Shown: piece by piece, positions 1-7,379 of the stretch | Position numbering within the stretch: position 1 is the first letter of the stretch | How the letters are laid out: the number at the start of each line of letters is the position of its first letter | DNA from: Bacillota bacterium | GTDB taxonomy: Bacteria; Bacillota; Clostridia; Saccharofermentanales; UBA5734 | Assembly: GCA_023438965.1 (NCBI GenBank) | Contig: JAEXPB010000034.1 | Location: 1 to 16,836, forward strand | DNA length: 16,836 nt | Direction of reading: 5' to 3' | The notes under the pieces: generated by a model | What the model was told of the DNA's origin: nothing | What the model saw: the letters and a program-made list of their open reading frames with translations, nothing else | Databases searched by the model: none | Translations under genes and position numbers: made by a program

Positions 1-629
1 GGCTGATCCGGCTCGCGACCGGACGCATCCTGCTGCCGGCCAATTTCCACCGCATGACCGGCGAGGATCCGCTGGACTGGTCGAGAATTGACCTGCGCGG
101 CATTCCCTGCGTCTTCTATTCCGATGATGACGGCATCAGCTGGCAGGATACCCCGGGACCTTTCGTCACCCTGACCCATTCGACGCCCGGCCTGCAGGAA
201 TCCGGTGTGGTGGAATTGAGGCCCGGCATTGTCTGGCAGTGGATGCGGACCGACCGCGGCTGCCAGTATGAATCCCTGTCCGCCGACAATGGTCTGACCT
301 GGACCATGCCGTCACCTTCGCGCTTCACATCGCCCTGCTCGCCCATGTCCCTGAAACGACTCCCCGACGGGCGCCTGCTGGCGGTTTGGAATCCCGTCCC
401 TGTCTACAATGGCCGGCCGGCCGGCACATACAGCGGCCGGACTTCCCTGGCGCTGGCGGTCAGCCGGAACCACGGCCGAAACTGGACCGAGCCGGTCCTG
501 ATCGAAGATGATCCCAATCTGAACTACTGTTATATAGCGATCCACCCGACGACCCAGGACGTCCTGCTCGCCTATTGCGCCGGCAGCGACCAGGTTATCC
601 GCCGGTTGCCGCTGGATTTGCTGCCCTGA
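1..629 (+). CDS. Sialidase-like BNR/Asp-box propeller protein (5' end outside window)
   Basis: The reading frame is open from base 3, so the gene begins upstream of the window; the first ATG at base 54 is internal. The visible 208 residues align end to end with the C-terminal two thirds of the next gene: matching blocks include LPANFHRM, FYSDDDGISW, GLQESGVVEL, VWQWMRTD, NYCY and the ending RRLPLDLLP. Asp-box motifs (S-x-D-x-G-x-x-W) are seen at SDDDGISW and SADNGLTW, and a degenerate one at SRNHGRNW. Such motifs mark the blades of the six-bladed propeller of the sialidase/neuraminidase superfamily (BNR_2-type domain), which usually removes terminal sialic or related acidic sugars from glycans. 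Compared with its neighbour it has small deletions near the C-terminus. Stop is TGA, and the next gene starts 31 bp later, so the two are probably cotranscribed. The exact substrate is not predictable, and the signal peptide status of this copy is unknown. Confidence 0.85.
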   Translation, partial: LIRLATGRILLPANFHRMTGEDPLDWSRIDLRGIPCVFYSDDDGISWQDTPGPFVTLTHSTPGLQESGVVELRPGIVWQWMRTDRGCQYESLSADNGLTWTMPSPSRFTSPCSPMSLKRLPDGRLLAVWNPVPVYNGRPAGTYSGRTSLALAVSRNHGRNWTEPVLIEDDPNLNYCYIAIHPTTQDVLLAYCAGSDQVIRRLPLDLLP

Positions 630-660
630 CCTGAAACCTTTGCTCTGGAAAGGAGATCCC

Positions 661-1743
661 ATGCAACCGATCGGCAATATTACTCTCGATCTCAGGCCGG
701 GCGCCGGCAATCCCCGTAATAGCGAAGGGGCCTTTCTGACCCTGCCGGATCTGTCCATCCTGTTCGTCTACAGCAAATTCGTCGGCGACTCGAGCAACGA
801 CGATGGTGTTGCGGCCATCGCCAGCCGTATCTCAGGCGATGGCGGCCGGACCTGGTCCGATGACCGGATCCTGTTCACAGCTTCCGACCATCAAGCCAGG
901 AATATCATGAGTGTCTCGCTGCTGGCCATGCAAAACGGCGATATCGGCTTATTTTATGCGATCCGCCAAGGCTGGCACGACACCCGGCTGCACCTGCGCC
1001 GTTCATCCGACCAGGGCCGGACCTGGAGCGCAGCCGTGCCCTGCATGCCGTGTCCCGGCTATTTCGTGACCAACAACGACCGGGTGATCCGCCTGGCCGG
1101 CGGCCGCATCCTGGTCCCGGCCAATTACCACCGCATGAAGGGATTTGATCCGACCGACTGGCGGAGCTTCGATGGCCGGGGCATGCCCTGCTTGTTTTAT
1201 TCCGACGACGACGGGGCCAGCTGGCAGGAAGGGCGCGGAACCTGCAGCACCTGCTTGCCGCATTCCCAATCCGGCTTACAGGAATCCGGGCTGCTCGAAC
1301 GGCAAAACGGTGCGGTCTGGCAATGGATGCGAACGGATGCCGGCTGCCAGTATGAGGCGTTTTCGGTGGATGGCGGCGACAACTGGACGATCCCGACGCC
1401 CTCGCGTTTCACCGCGCCTTGTTCGCCGCTGTCGATGAAGCGGATGCCCGGCAGCGGGAAATTGCTGGCCGTCTGGAATCCGATCCCCAACTACATTGGG
1501 CGCGCAATACAGAAAGCCGGCTGGGGCCGGACCCCGCTGGTCCTGGCCACCAGTGCCGACGACGGCGCAACCTGGACCGAACCGTTCGTCATTGAAGATG
1601 ACCCGGCGCACGGCTATTGCTACACTGCGATTCATTTTACCGCGGACGCTGTTCTGCTGGCTTATTGCGCCGGCGGACCAGAGGATGGGATCTGCCTGGC
1701 CCGGACGGTGGTCCGCCGGATCCCCTTGGTCCAGCTGCCCTGA
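661..1743 (+). CDS. Sialidase-like BNR/Asp-box propeller protein
   Basis: A 360-residue protein starting at the ATG preceded by AAGGAG (650-655), six bases upstream; an in-frame start at 640 lacks a ribosome binding site. Five Asp boxes are visible: SGDGGRTW (residues 58-65), SSDQGRTW (115-122), SDDDGASW (181-188), SVDGGDNW (235-242) and SADDGATW (298-305), evenly spaced as in a six-bladed sialidase propeller. The segment GLQESGLLERQNGAVWQWMR resembles the active-site region of BNR_2-type sialidases, where a Glu and an Arg follow in this spacing. The N-terminus (MQPIGNITLDLRPG) is not a signal peptide, so the enzyme is probably cytoplasmic and acts on imported oligosaccharides. It is a tandem paralogue of the preceding gene and the last gene before a strong terminator. 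It may be an exo-alpha-sialidase, but glycosidases with other specificities share this fold, so the substrate stays open. Confidence 0.87.
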   Translation: MQPIGNITLDLRPGAGNPRNSEGAFLTLPDLSILFVYSKFVGDSSNDDGVAAIASRISGDGGRTWSDDRILFTASDHQARNIMSVSLLAMQNGDIGLFYAIRQGWHDTRLHLRRSSDQGRTWSAAVPCMPCPGYFVTNNDRVIRLAGGRILVPANYHRMKGFDPTDWRSFDGRGMPCLFYSDDDGASWQEGRGTCSTCLPHSQSGLQESGLLERQNGAVWQWMRTDAGCQYEAFSVDGGDNWTIPTPSRFTAPCSPLSMKRMPGSGKLLAVWNPIPNYIGRAIQKAGWGRTPLVLATSADDGATWTEPFVIEDDPAHGYCYTAIHFTADAVLLAYCAGGPEDGICLARTVVRRIPLVQLP

Positions 1744-1838
1744 TCTCTGATCGCTGCTGCTATGACGGCGTCGTGACGCTGATCATGCCGGCGATCGACC
1801 AGCTTGCCGCCAAACATCAGCAGGAACACCTGCCGTAA
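1744..1838 (+). other. Spacer with a possible C-terminal gene remnant
   Basis: Between the sialidase-like gene and its terminator a frame stays open, ending at TAA 1836-1838, whose last part would read LIMPAIDQLAAKHQQEHLP. It has no start with a ribosome binding site and overlaps the real gene in another frame. It could be the tail of a deleted gene, but a chance open frame is equally possible. Confidence 0.15.
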
Positions 1839-1840
1839 GC

Positions 1841-1873
1841 AAACCCCGGGGTGCCAATCCCGGGGTTTTCTTT
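1841..1873 (+). terminator. Rho-independent terminator after the sialidase-like genes
   Basis: A perfect 10-bp stem (AAACCCCGGG 1841-1850 with CCCGGGGTTT 1859-1868) encloses an 8-nt loop and is followed by TCTTT. The A-tract on the left and T-tract on the right make it partly bidirectional. It ends the operon reading from the left. Confidence 0.9.
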
Positions 1874-1930
1874 CAACGAGAAGCCGTGAAAGGATCTGCG
1901 AGCGCAAGAATATGCCGCGACCGCTGTTTC

Positions 1931-1939
1931 TGCTATAAT
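1931..1939 (+). promoter_or_regulatory. Extended -10 promoter of the FGGY kinase gene
   Basis: TGC-TATAAT is a perfect extended -10 element (TGn plus consensus hexamer). No good -35 hexamer lies 17 bp upstream (TATGCC), as is common for extended -10 promoters. Transcription would start near 1946, giving a leader of about 110 nt before the kinase start at 2058. I see no terminator or known riboswitch in that leader. Confidence 0.65.
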
Positions 1940-2057
1940 AATCGTGAATTTCGACATGGTCCGGATTGCCCGCGGCTATCTGCCGTGTTGCGATGCCAAC
2001 GCAGCACGAAGACTGGCAAGGGCAGGCCGATCAATCAATACAGACGGGGTGGAGATT

Positions 2058-3668
2058 ATGAACAAGAACATCGATGAATTGAAACAAGCCATAGCGAAGG
2101 GGCAAACCTCAATCGGCATTGAACTGGGCTCGACCCGGATCAAAACCGTGCTGATCGACGCCGACCAGAACCCGATCGCTTCCGGCAGCTTTGACTGGGA
2201 AAACAGCTACGTCAACAACATCTTCACCTATCCGCTGGAGCAGGTCTGGCAGGGCTTGCAGGGCAGCTACCGCCAGATGGTCGAGAATGTGCGCATGAAA
2301 TACGGCGTTGCGCTGCGGACGACGGCATCGATCGGCATCAGCGGCATGATGCACGGTTACATGGTTTTTGACCAGGCCGGCCAGCTGTTGACGCCTTTCC
2401 GGACCTGGCGCAACAACATTACGGAGCACGCCTCGACCGAGCTGACCGCGCTGTTCGATTACCCGATCCCGCAGCGTTGGAGCATTGCCCACCTCTACCA
2501 GGCTATCTTGAACGGCGAGGCGCATGTGCCGGCCATCGATTATATGACGACACTGGCCGGTTATATCCACTGGCAGCTGACCGACCGCAAGGTGATGGGC
2601 ATCGGCGAGGCTTCGGGCATGTTCCCGATTGACCTGGCTACCCGTGATTTCAACCGTAAATTTATCAGCCTGTTTGACCAGACTGTCGCTGCCCGTCAAT
2701 TCCCCTGGCGGCTCGCATCGATCTTGCCGCAAGTCCTGGTGTCCGGCGACGCTGCCGGCAGTCTGACCGCCGCCGGCGCCGCCCTGCTCGACCCGACTGG
2801 CAGCCTGCAGGCCGGCATCCCGATGTGCCCGCCGGAAGGCGATGCGGGCACAGGCATGGTCGCCACGAACAGCGTGGCTGTCCGCACCGGCAATGTCTCA
2901 GCTGGTACATCGGTCTTTGCCATGATCGTCCTGGAAAAGGACCTCAGCCGGGCCTACCCCCAAATCGACCTGGTGACGACGCCAGAAGGCAACCTGGTGG
3001 CAATGGTCCACTCCAACAACTGCACATCGGATTATGACGCCTGGATCAACCTGTTCGGTGAAGCGGTCAAGGCGCTGGGCTTCGATGTGCCGAAAGGAAA
3101 ACTCTACGACACGCTGCTGGGCCTGGCGCTCCAGGGCGATCCGGACTGCGGCGGGCTGTTGTCTTACGGCTATGTCGCCGGCGAACACATCACCGGTTTT
3201 GAGGAAGGTCGTCCGCTCTTCGTGCGCAAGCCGACCAGCGCCTTCAACCTGGCCAACTTCATGCGCACCAGCCTGTTCTCATCGCTGGGCGCCCTGCACG
3301 CCGGCCTGCAGATCCTGCTCGACAAGGAGCAGGTCCAGGTGGACGAAATCCGCGGTCACGGCGGCTTCTTCAAAACCAAGACTGTCGGGCAGAAAGTCAT
3401 GGCCGCGGCCACGAACGCGCCGATATCGGTCCTGGAAACGGCCGGCGAAGGCGGCGCCTGGGGCATTGCGATCCTGGCGTCGTACATGGTTCGCAAGACT
3501 GCCGGCGAGTCGCTGAGCGATTTCCTCGCCAGCCGGGTCTTTGCTGGCCTGGCCAGCGATGTCCTGCCGCCCGATCCGAAGGATGTGGCCGGCTTTAATG
3601 CCTTCTTCGCACGATATAGCGCTGGGCTGCCGATCGAACGCGCAGCGGTCGATCATTTAGCTGATTGA
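2058..3668 (+). CDS. FGGY-family carbohydrate kinase
   Basis: A 536-residue protein of the FGGY sugar kinase family, which phosphorylates pentoses, hexoses or polyols with ATP in the cytoplasm. The start is ATG 2058 behind GGGGTGGAG; the frame extends upstream to a GTG at 1944, but that sits almost at the predicted transcription start and has no ribosome binding site. The N-terminal phosphate-binding motif is [15 protein letters not shown] (about residues 20-34), the hinge motif is [10 protein letters not shown], the likely catalytic Asp lies in [10 protein letters not shown] (D262), and the C-terminal adenosine-binding segment is [21 protein letters not shown] followed by [15 protein letters not shown]. 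Length is normal for the family. It is a single-gene unit between two terminators. The substrate cannot be named: the motifs fit the xylulokinase/ribulokinase/rhamnulokinase side of the family but are clearly divergent from all three. Context suggests a sugar released by the nearby glycosidases. Confidence 0.88.
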   Translation: MNKNIDELKQAIAKGQTSIGIELGSTRIKTVLIDADQNPIASGSFDWENSYVNNIFTYPLEQVWQGLQGSYRQMVENVRMKYGVALRTTASIGISGMMHGYMVFDQAGQLLTPFRTWRNNITEHASTELTALFDYPIPQRWSIAHLYQAILNGEAHVPAIDYMTTLAGYIHWQLTDRKVMGIGEASGMFPIDLATRDFNRKFISLFDQTVAARQFPWRLASILPQVLVSGDAAGSLTAAGAALLDPTGSLQAGIPMCPPEGDAGTGMVATNSVAVRTGNVSAGTSVFAMIVLEKDLSRAYPQIDLVTTPEGNLVAMVHSNNCTSDYDAWINLFGEAVKALGFDVPKGKLYDTLLGLALQGDPDCGGLLSYGYVAGEHITGFEEGRPLFVRKPTSAFNLANFMRTSLFSSLGALHAGLQILLDKEQVQVDEIRGHGGFFKTKTVGQKVMAAATNAPISVLETAGEGGAWGIAILASYMVRKTAGESLSDFLASRVFAGLASDVLPPDPKDVAGFNAFFARYSAGLPIERAAVDHLAD

Positions 3669-3689
3669 AAAAGCATAGCTGATTATCCT

Positions 3690-3727
3690 AAAACCTCCGG
3701 GGTGGATTATCCCGGAGGTTTTTTCTT
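3690..3727 (+). terminator. Rho-independent terminator after the kinase gene
   Basis: A perfect 12-bp stem (AAAACCTCCGGG 3690-3701 with CCCGGAGGTTTT 3711-3722) with a 9-nt loop is followed by TTCTTT. This is one of the strongest intrinsic terminators in the window and isolates the kinase from the toxin-like locus downstream. Confidence 0.95.
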
Positions 3728-3775
3728 TAACGGGATCTGTGATAGGACGATGGATTCTTTAATGGATGGCATCGA

Positions 3776-3807
3776 TGCAGGCAGAGTGGAGAGCAAACCT
3801 GCCTGCA
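3776..3807. repeat. 9-bp inverted repeat
   Basis: TGCAGGCAG (3776-3784) and CTGCCTGCA (3799-3807) are perfect inverted repeats around a 14-nt loop. No T-run follows on either strand, so it is not an obvious terminator. It lies just upstream of the toxin promoter region, where it could be an operator or a processing hairpin; the function is unknown. Confidence 0.5.
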
Positions 3808-3820
3808 CCGGTAGTTTCAC

Positions 3821-3867
3821 ATTGTAACAATTATTTAACAATTATAATCTGGTTTCCGTGTTACAAT
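3821..3867 (+). promoter_or_regulatory. Toxin promoter with direct and inverted repeats
   Basis: TGT-TACAAT (3859-3867) is an extended -10 element about 48 nt ahead of the small peptide's ribosome binding site region, and a consensus TATAAT also occurs at 3843-3848. The -10 element forms the right arm of a perfect 9-bp inverted repeat: ATTGTAACA (3821-3829) and TGTTACAAT (3859-3867). Between them AACAATTAT occurs twice (3826-3834 and 3837-3845), offset by 11 bp, that is one helical turn. The arrangement suggests a protein-binding region that also contains the promoter. The -10 assignment is inference from consensus. Confidence 0.5.
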
Positions 3868-3921
3868 ATTTTCACACAGGATATCGAGGCGGTGCTTCCT
3901 TGCGAAAGGAGGCGATGCGAT

Positions 3922-3996
3922 TTGGAATATTTGGCCATGGTGTATCTGATCGTCATGATCACTGCATTGTTGTTCAAAATCTCTAAAAAGCAGTAA
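3922..3996 (+). CDS. Small hydrophobic membrane peptide, putative type I toxin
   Basis: A 24-codon gene starting with TTG at 3922, nine bases after a perfect AAAGGAGG (3905-3912). The peptide begins MEYLAMVYLIVM, is hydrophobic through most of its length and ends in the positively charged KISKKQ. One membrane-spanning segment plus a lysine-rich tail is the architecture of Gram-positive type I toxins and so-called holin-like toxins. The stop codon lies inside a hairpin (3994-4023), and an antisense promoter faces the gene from 4107, both typical of such loci. It would be missed by most gene callers because of its length and TTG start. In this family the toxin depolarises or perturbs the membrane when its antisense RNA is lost. 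The family assignment rests on architecture, not on a database match. A longer frame from 3766 exists but has no ribosome binding site and runs through the promoter. Confidence 0.65.
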   Translation: MEYLAMVYLIVMITALLFKISKKQ

Positions 3997-4023
3997 CCGC
4001 CGAGCGTAGGACCTCGACGGTTA
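3994..4023 (+). terminator. Hairpin overlapping the toxin stop codon
   Basis: TAACCG-C-CGAG (3994-4004) pairs with CTCG-A-CGGTTA (4013-4023), interrupted by one C-A mismatch, with an 8-nt loop. The TAA stop codon is part of the stem. Only ACTTGG follows, so it is a poor terminator; in type I toxin mRNAs such a structure stabilises the transcript or pairs with the antitoxin RNA. A second, looser stem (4048-4055 with 4071-4078, one G-U pair) followed by ATTTTAT may be the real transcript end. Confidence 0.6.
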
Positions 4024-4078
4024 CTTGGTCTTGACCATTTAACCCTCAGGAACACCGTTGCCGATATCCTGTGTTTCT

Positions 4079-4107
4079 ATTTTATACTAACCGGATATCA
4101 ATTGCAA
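4079..4107 (-). promoter_or_regulatory. Promoter of a putative antisense antitoxin RNA
   Basis: Read on the minus strand, TTGCAA (4107-4102) and TAAAAT (4084-4079) are separated by exactly 17 bp. Transcription would start near 4072 and run leftward through the 3' untranslated region, the hairpin and possibly the coding part of the small peptide gene. No open frame or ribosome binding site follows, so the product would be an untranslated RNA, matching 3'-overlapping antitoxins such as RatA or SR4. The end of the RNA cannot be placed. Confidence 0.5.
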
Positions 4108-4254
4108 GAGAAAATATTGAATCGAGAAAGCAGTTCAGGCCGATATTTAATAAACGTCGGTATATCACAATGAAATATCAGCGCGTGAACGGCAGCCCGA
4201 TTGACAATAACCACACCTAAATCTCATTCGCACGAACCAAACCGCCCAAACGCT

Positions 4255-6234
4255 TTACAAATAAATATTGAAATAGGCCGAATCATCCAGGATATCGTTC
4301 GCAGCCGAGGCATAATCGCACATCAGGAACTGGACCGCATTGGCGCTCGGGTCAAGGCCGTCTGGATGCGAGCTGCTCGTTTCCAGTGTCACGGCGAAGC
4401 CGCAGCGGACACCGGGCAAGGGACGCGGTCTGACCTGGCATACTGTGTCCGGTGTGCACAGGGAATGGGCCGGGAACATTTCCGGCTCGGTACTGCCGAT
4501 CCGCTTGCTGCGGGCCAGCAGAAGCGGACCGACCCGTAGTGTGCTCATGCGTTGCCGGATCATTTTCTCGTAGGGGACATAGCTGATCGGGTTGGATTGG
4601 GGATCCAGCGTCCAGCGCTGACTGCGGAAGTCGGTCGGTCCGTAGACGGTCGGCTCGCCGGGGAATTCGCTCAAGACCGATGTTTGGTCAAATTGGATGT
4701 CGATGACCGTCAGACCGCTGGTCACGTCGATCCGGTAAAAATCACCGGCCGGCGGATAGCAGGCCTGGCCGTTCGTACGCAGCGTTGTTTGTTTGCTCCA
4801 GCCGGGGATGCGGATCCTCAGTGTAAGGGGCGGCTGGTCGATATCAAGCGGATCCGGTATGACTTCGTCCGACCCGACCGCCACGGTGATGGTCGATCGG
4901 CCTTCCTGCAAGTAGGCGCCGTCCAGCCGAACCCCGACCGATCGGCCATCGGCGGTGGTCAGGTTGGCGGACAATTCGCTGAAAAGATTGATATAAATGG
5001 CGTCGTCGCCCTGCATGACCGCCGCCTGGGCCATGTTCATGAAGCCGCGCGGCAGGTTGTTGACGCAGCAGTGATTATGCCGGAAATTGCACTGGTAGGC
5101 GGTGACATGACGACCGCTGCTGCGCACACCGCGCGATCCCCAGCGCCCGTCGCTGTATACGCTGGCCAGGAAGGCGTTATAGAAGGCCTCTTCAAAAGTG
5201 TCCAGATAACGGCATTGACCGGTTATGGCAAATAGTTCATAATTCACCCGCATCCAGTGGATGACGTCACAAGCTTCGCTGACGGCGTTGATCAGCGGGG
5301 CGGCATGGGCGAAGATGTCATTGAAGCCGACGCTCCCCATAATGTTCTTTTCATCACGATCCAGCAAGTCGCGGATCTGCTCGACTGCCGTCAAATATTT
5401 CACCGTGCCGGTGGCCCGGTACAGCTCCAGCAGTCCATCCAGACAGGACATCAGCTCGTAGGCCTTGGCCCAGGTTTGCGGCTCTGGATACCACTCGTGC
5501 AACGGTCGGCCGGTCCGGGCATTGGCAATCAGGTTGGGGATGCGCCCGTCGGTGCGATCCCAGGCTTCAGCTGCTTCGACTGCGAAATCCAGATAACGCC
5601 GGTTGCCGGTGACTTGCCAAAGGATCGTCATCGGTTTGATGATCGAACCGCTGGGCAGGCCGTTGAAGGTGCCGGTATCGCAGAGCCGGAGATTGTTTTT
5701 CTGCAGTTCGTTGATCAAGTGGTCGGCCAGGCAGACGGCAGCAGCCAGGATTTTCGGGTCGTCCAGCAGCTGCCAGCATTCGATCAATCCCCAGAGGGTG
5801 TATTTCCGGCACCAGATGTTCCAGTTCCAGTTGCAGGGCCAGCCGACTATCTTTTGCGCCGCTGCGCGGTCGCAGGCCAGCACATTGCCGGAGTCGCGGT
5901 AAGTGCCGAGGTAGCCGTCGTCCCGCTGGTAACCGATCAGCCGGTAGGCGCCCTGGCGGATGAATTCGCGCAGTGCCGGATCGCCCAGATAACGACAGAC
6001 CCGGGCGGCGCTGATCATCCATTTGCCCCAGAACTCGCCCTGCCAGTAACCGACGATCGTCTGGTCGTCGATCTGATTTTTGAAGGCGTCTTCAGCTTCC
6101 CGGTAGATGACCGTGCGGGCTTCCTCCGATGTGATGCGCCGCTCGATCAGGCGGTCCAGTAAATCGCCAACCGAGCCTTGGATCCTGACCTGGGATAAGT
6201 CGGGCGGTGTCAATTTATTGTGAATCATCGTCAT
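4255..6234 (-). CDS. GH127-family beta-L-arabinofuranosidase-like glycosidase
   Basis: A 659-residue protein, the usual length of family GH127 (former DUF1680). These enzymes cleave terminal beta-L-arabinofuranose from plant glycans and glycopeptides, using a zinc-bound cysteine as nucleophile. The zinc site known from HypBA1 (Glu-x-Cys, then Cys-Cys) is fully present: E320 and C322 in AVSEACDVIHW, and C389-C390 in HNHCCVNNLPRG. The alpha-barrel motifs GYQRDDGYLGTY and YLDTFEEAFYNAF also fit. The start is ATG 6234 behind GAGGTG (6244-6239); an ATG two codons later is a plausible alternative. There is no signal peptide, so it probably works on imported oligosaccharides. It diverges from an AraC regulator, which likely controls it. 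Related GH families (GH146, GH137-type neighbours) share parts of the fold, so substrate specificity is inferred. Confidence 0.88.
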   Translation of the reverse strand: MTMIHNKLTPPDLSQVRIQGSVGDLLDRLIERRITSEEARTVIYREAEDAFKNQIDDQTIVGYWQGEFWGKWMISAARVCRYLGDPALREFIRQGAYRLIGYQRDDGYLGTYRDSGNVLACDRAAAQKIVGWPCNWNWNIWCRKYTLWGLIECWQLLDDPKILAAAVCLADHLINELQKNNLRLCDTGTFNGLPSGSIIKPMTILWQVTGNRRYLDFAVEAAEAWDRTDGRIPNLIANARTGRPLHEWYPEPQTWAKAYELMSCLDGLLELYRATGTVKYLTAVEQIRDLLDRDEKNIMGSVGFNDIFAHAAPLINAVSEACDVIHWMRVNYELFAITGQCRYLDTFEEAFYNAFLASVYSDGRWGSRGVRSSGRHVTAYQCNFRHNHCCVNNLPRGFMNMAQAAVMQGDDAIYINLFSELSANLTTADGRSVGVRLDGAYLQEGRSTITVAVGSDEVIPDPLDIDQPPLTLRIRIPGWSKQTTLRTNGQACYPPAGDFYRIDVTSGLTVIDIQFDQTSVLSEFPGEPTVYGPTDFRSQRWTLDPQSNPISYVPYEKMIRQRMSTLRVGPLLLARSKRIGSTEPEMFPAHSLCTPDTVCQVRPRPLPGVRCGFAVTLETSSSHPDGLDPSANAVQFLMCDYASAANDILDDSAYFNIYL

Positions 6235-6276
6235 GGTACACCTCGAGTGAGTTGGAATCAGTAGCTTGTCAGCTCG

Positions 6277-6282
6277 ATTATA
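6277..6282 (-). promoter_or_regulatory. -10 element of the GH127 gene promoter
   Basis: TATAAT on the minus strand at 6282-6277, placing the transcript start near 6270, about 36 nt before the GH127 start codon. The hexamer 17 bp upstream is a poor -35, which suits a promoter needing an activator such as the divergent AraC protein. Confidence 0.5.
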
Positions 6283-6305
6283 CTATTTGATTTCGGCAGA
6301 TTGAG

Positions 6306-6333
6306 TTAACAAATCGCGCATTTCTTTAACAAA
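6306..6333. promoter_or_regulatory. Direct repeats TTAACAAA, putative AraC binding sites
   Basis: TTAACAAA occurs at 6306-6313 and 6326-6333, 20 bp apart, which is about two helical turns, so both copies face the same side. They sit between the GH127 and AraC promoters. AraC-family dimers bind direct repeats of this kind upstream of the -35 of the genes they activate. Binding by this AraC protein is inference. Confidence 0.45.
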
Positions 6334-6348
6334 AATGAATCTGAAAGC

Positions 6349-6377
6349 TTGAAGCTGCTGCCCGGGCGGCATAAAAT
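6349..6377 (+). promoter_or_regulatory. Promoter of the AraC-family regulator
   Basis: TTGAAG (6349-6354) and TAAAAT (6372-6377) are separated by 17 bp. The start would be near 6384, leaving a 34-nt leader before the ATG at 6418. Confidence 0.6.
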
Positions 6378-6417
6378 GAAACAGTCGGCTTAATCTGATT
6401 GAGGCAGGAATAGAAAC

Positions 6418-7356
6418 ATGAATGAATATGAGCCGCTGATCGGCCTGTCACCTTACGTCCGCTATCCTGGCCTCACGGAACGGAGCCGGACGCACGAGCC
6501 GCATACGATTTCCATGGAAACGGACAACGTGTTCATCTTCGTGATCGACGGGCAATGCATCCATCAGGTCAACGGCCGGAAAAGGCTCCTGCAGCGGGGA
6601 ATGATGGAAATCATCCCGCCCTATGCCGCCCAGACGATTACCGTACCGTCGGACAGCATGGTCCGGCTGTTCTATATTTATTTTGACCTTTTTGAAACTG
6701 CCGAAAGCCATCGGCTGGTTTGCCGGCCGGGGCATAAGGACACCAAGCGGCAAATACCCGAACAGGAGCTCTACTTCATCGACAGGGAAACCTTCGGCAT
6801 GGCGGCTGATGACGATTATGACCGGGTTCTGCTGCTTTTTGAAGAGATTCGCCGCCTGCACGGCACAGACGACCCGCTGGCCGGAATCCGGCAAAAAAGG
6901 GCGATGCTCGAGCTTCTGCTTATTTTTCTCCAGAGCAAAAAGATTCCGGAGACTGCCCGGGAATGGGCTAAACGCGGCTATGTCGCGCAGGCGATCCGCC
7001 ATATTGAAAAGAACTGCGCTGACTACGAGCTTTGCAGCGCGGCGGCGGCGCGGCATTTGCGGGTCAGCGCCCCCTACCTGTCCCGCCTGTTCCGCAGCGA
7101 ATTGCAGATGACCCTGGCCCAATATATCCGGTATGTGCGGGTTAGCCGGGCCAAAGAACTCTTCAAGTTAAGTGGCCATATAACGGAAGTATCCCGAAAA
7201 TGCGGTTTTACCTCGATTCAGTCCTTTTCCCGGACCTTCCGGCAGGTGACCGGATTATCGCCGACGGCCTGGCGGGAGCAAAACCGGCAAGACATGCAAG
7301 CCATCACCCCCGCGACGCGGCCGGGCTGGGAAAGCGAAGGCAGTTTGCAGTACTAG
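6418..7356 (+). CDS. AraC-family transcriptional regulator
   Basis: A 312-residue cytoplasmic regulator. The N-terminal ~90 residues look like an AraC-type cupin ligand domain (IFVIDGQCIHQVNGRKRLLQRG, then IIPPYAAQTITV), which senses a sugar in sugar-utilisation regulators. The C-terminal ~100 residues carry the double helix-turn-helix: first HTH around AAARHLRVSAPYLSRLFRSEL, second around ITEVSRKCGFTSIQSFSRTFRQ, then the family signature TGLSPTAWRE. Start ATG 6418 follows GGCAGGAA. The gene diverges from the GH127 gene, whose expression it probably activates in response to an arabinose-containing sugar. It ends with TAG immediately followed by TGA and lies convergent to the M56 gene with a 23-bp gap and no clear terminator. 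Confidence 0.9.
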   Translation: MNEYEPLIGLSPYVRYPGLTERSRTHEPHTISMETDNVFIFVIDGQCIHQVNGRKRLLQRGMMEIIPPYAAQTITVPSDSMVRLFYIYFDLFETAESHRLVCRPGHKDTKRQIPEQELYFIDRETFGMAADDDYDRVLLLFEEIRRLHGTDDPLAGIRQKRAMLELLLIFLQSKKIPETAREWAKRGYVAQAIRHIEKNCADYELCSAAAARHLRVSAPYLSRLFRSELQMTLAQYIRYVRVSRAKELFKLSGHITEVSRKCGFTSIQSFSRTFRQVTGLSPTAWREQNRQDMQAITPATRPGWESEGSLQY

Positions 7357-7379
7357 TGATATGCTTCAGCGCAGGCAGC

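Noticed and set aside
1944..2057. GTG start for the FGGY kinase at 1944
   Set aside because: It lies at the predicted transcription start without a ribosome binding site, and the added residues do not look like the family N-terminus.
4552..6162. Long plus-strand open frames opposite the GH127 gene
   Set aside because: GH127 motifs, including the zinc cysteines, are clearly on the minus strand; the opposite frames carry no recognisable motifs.
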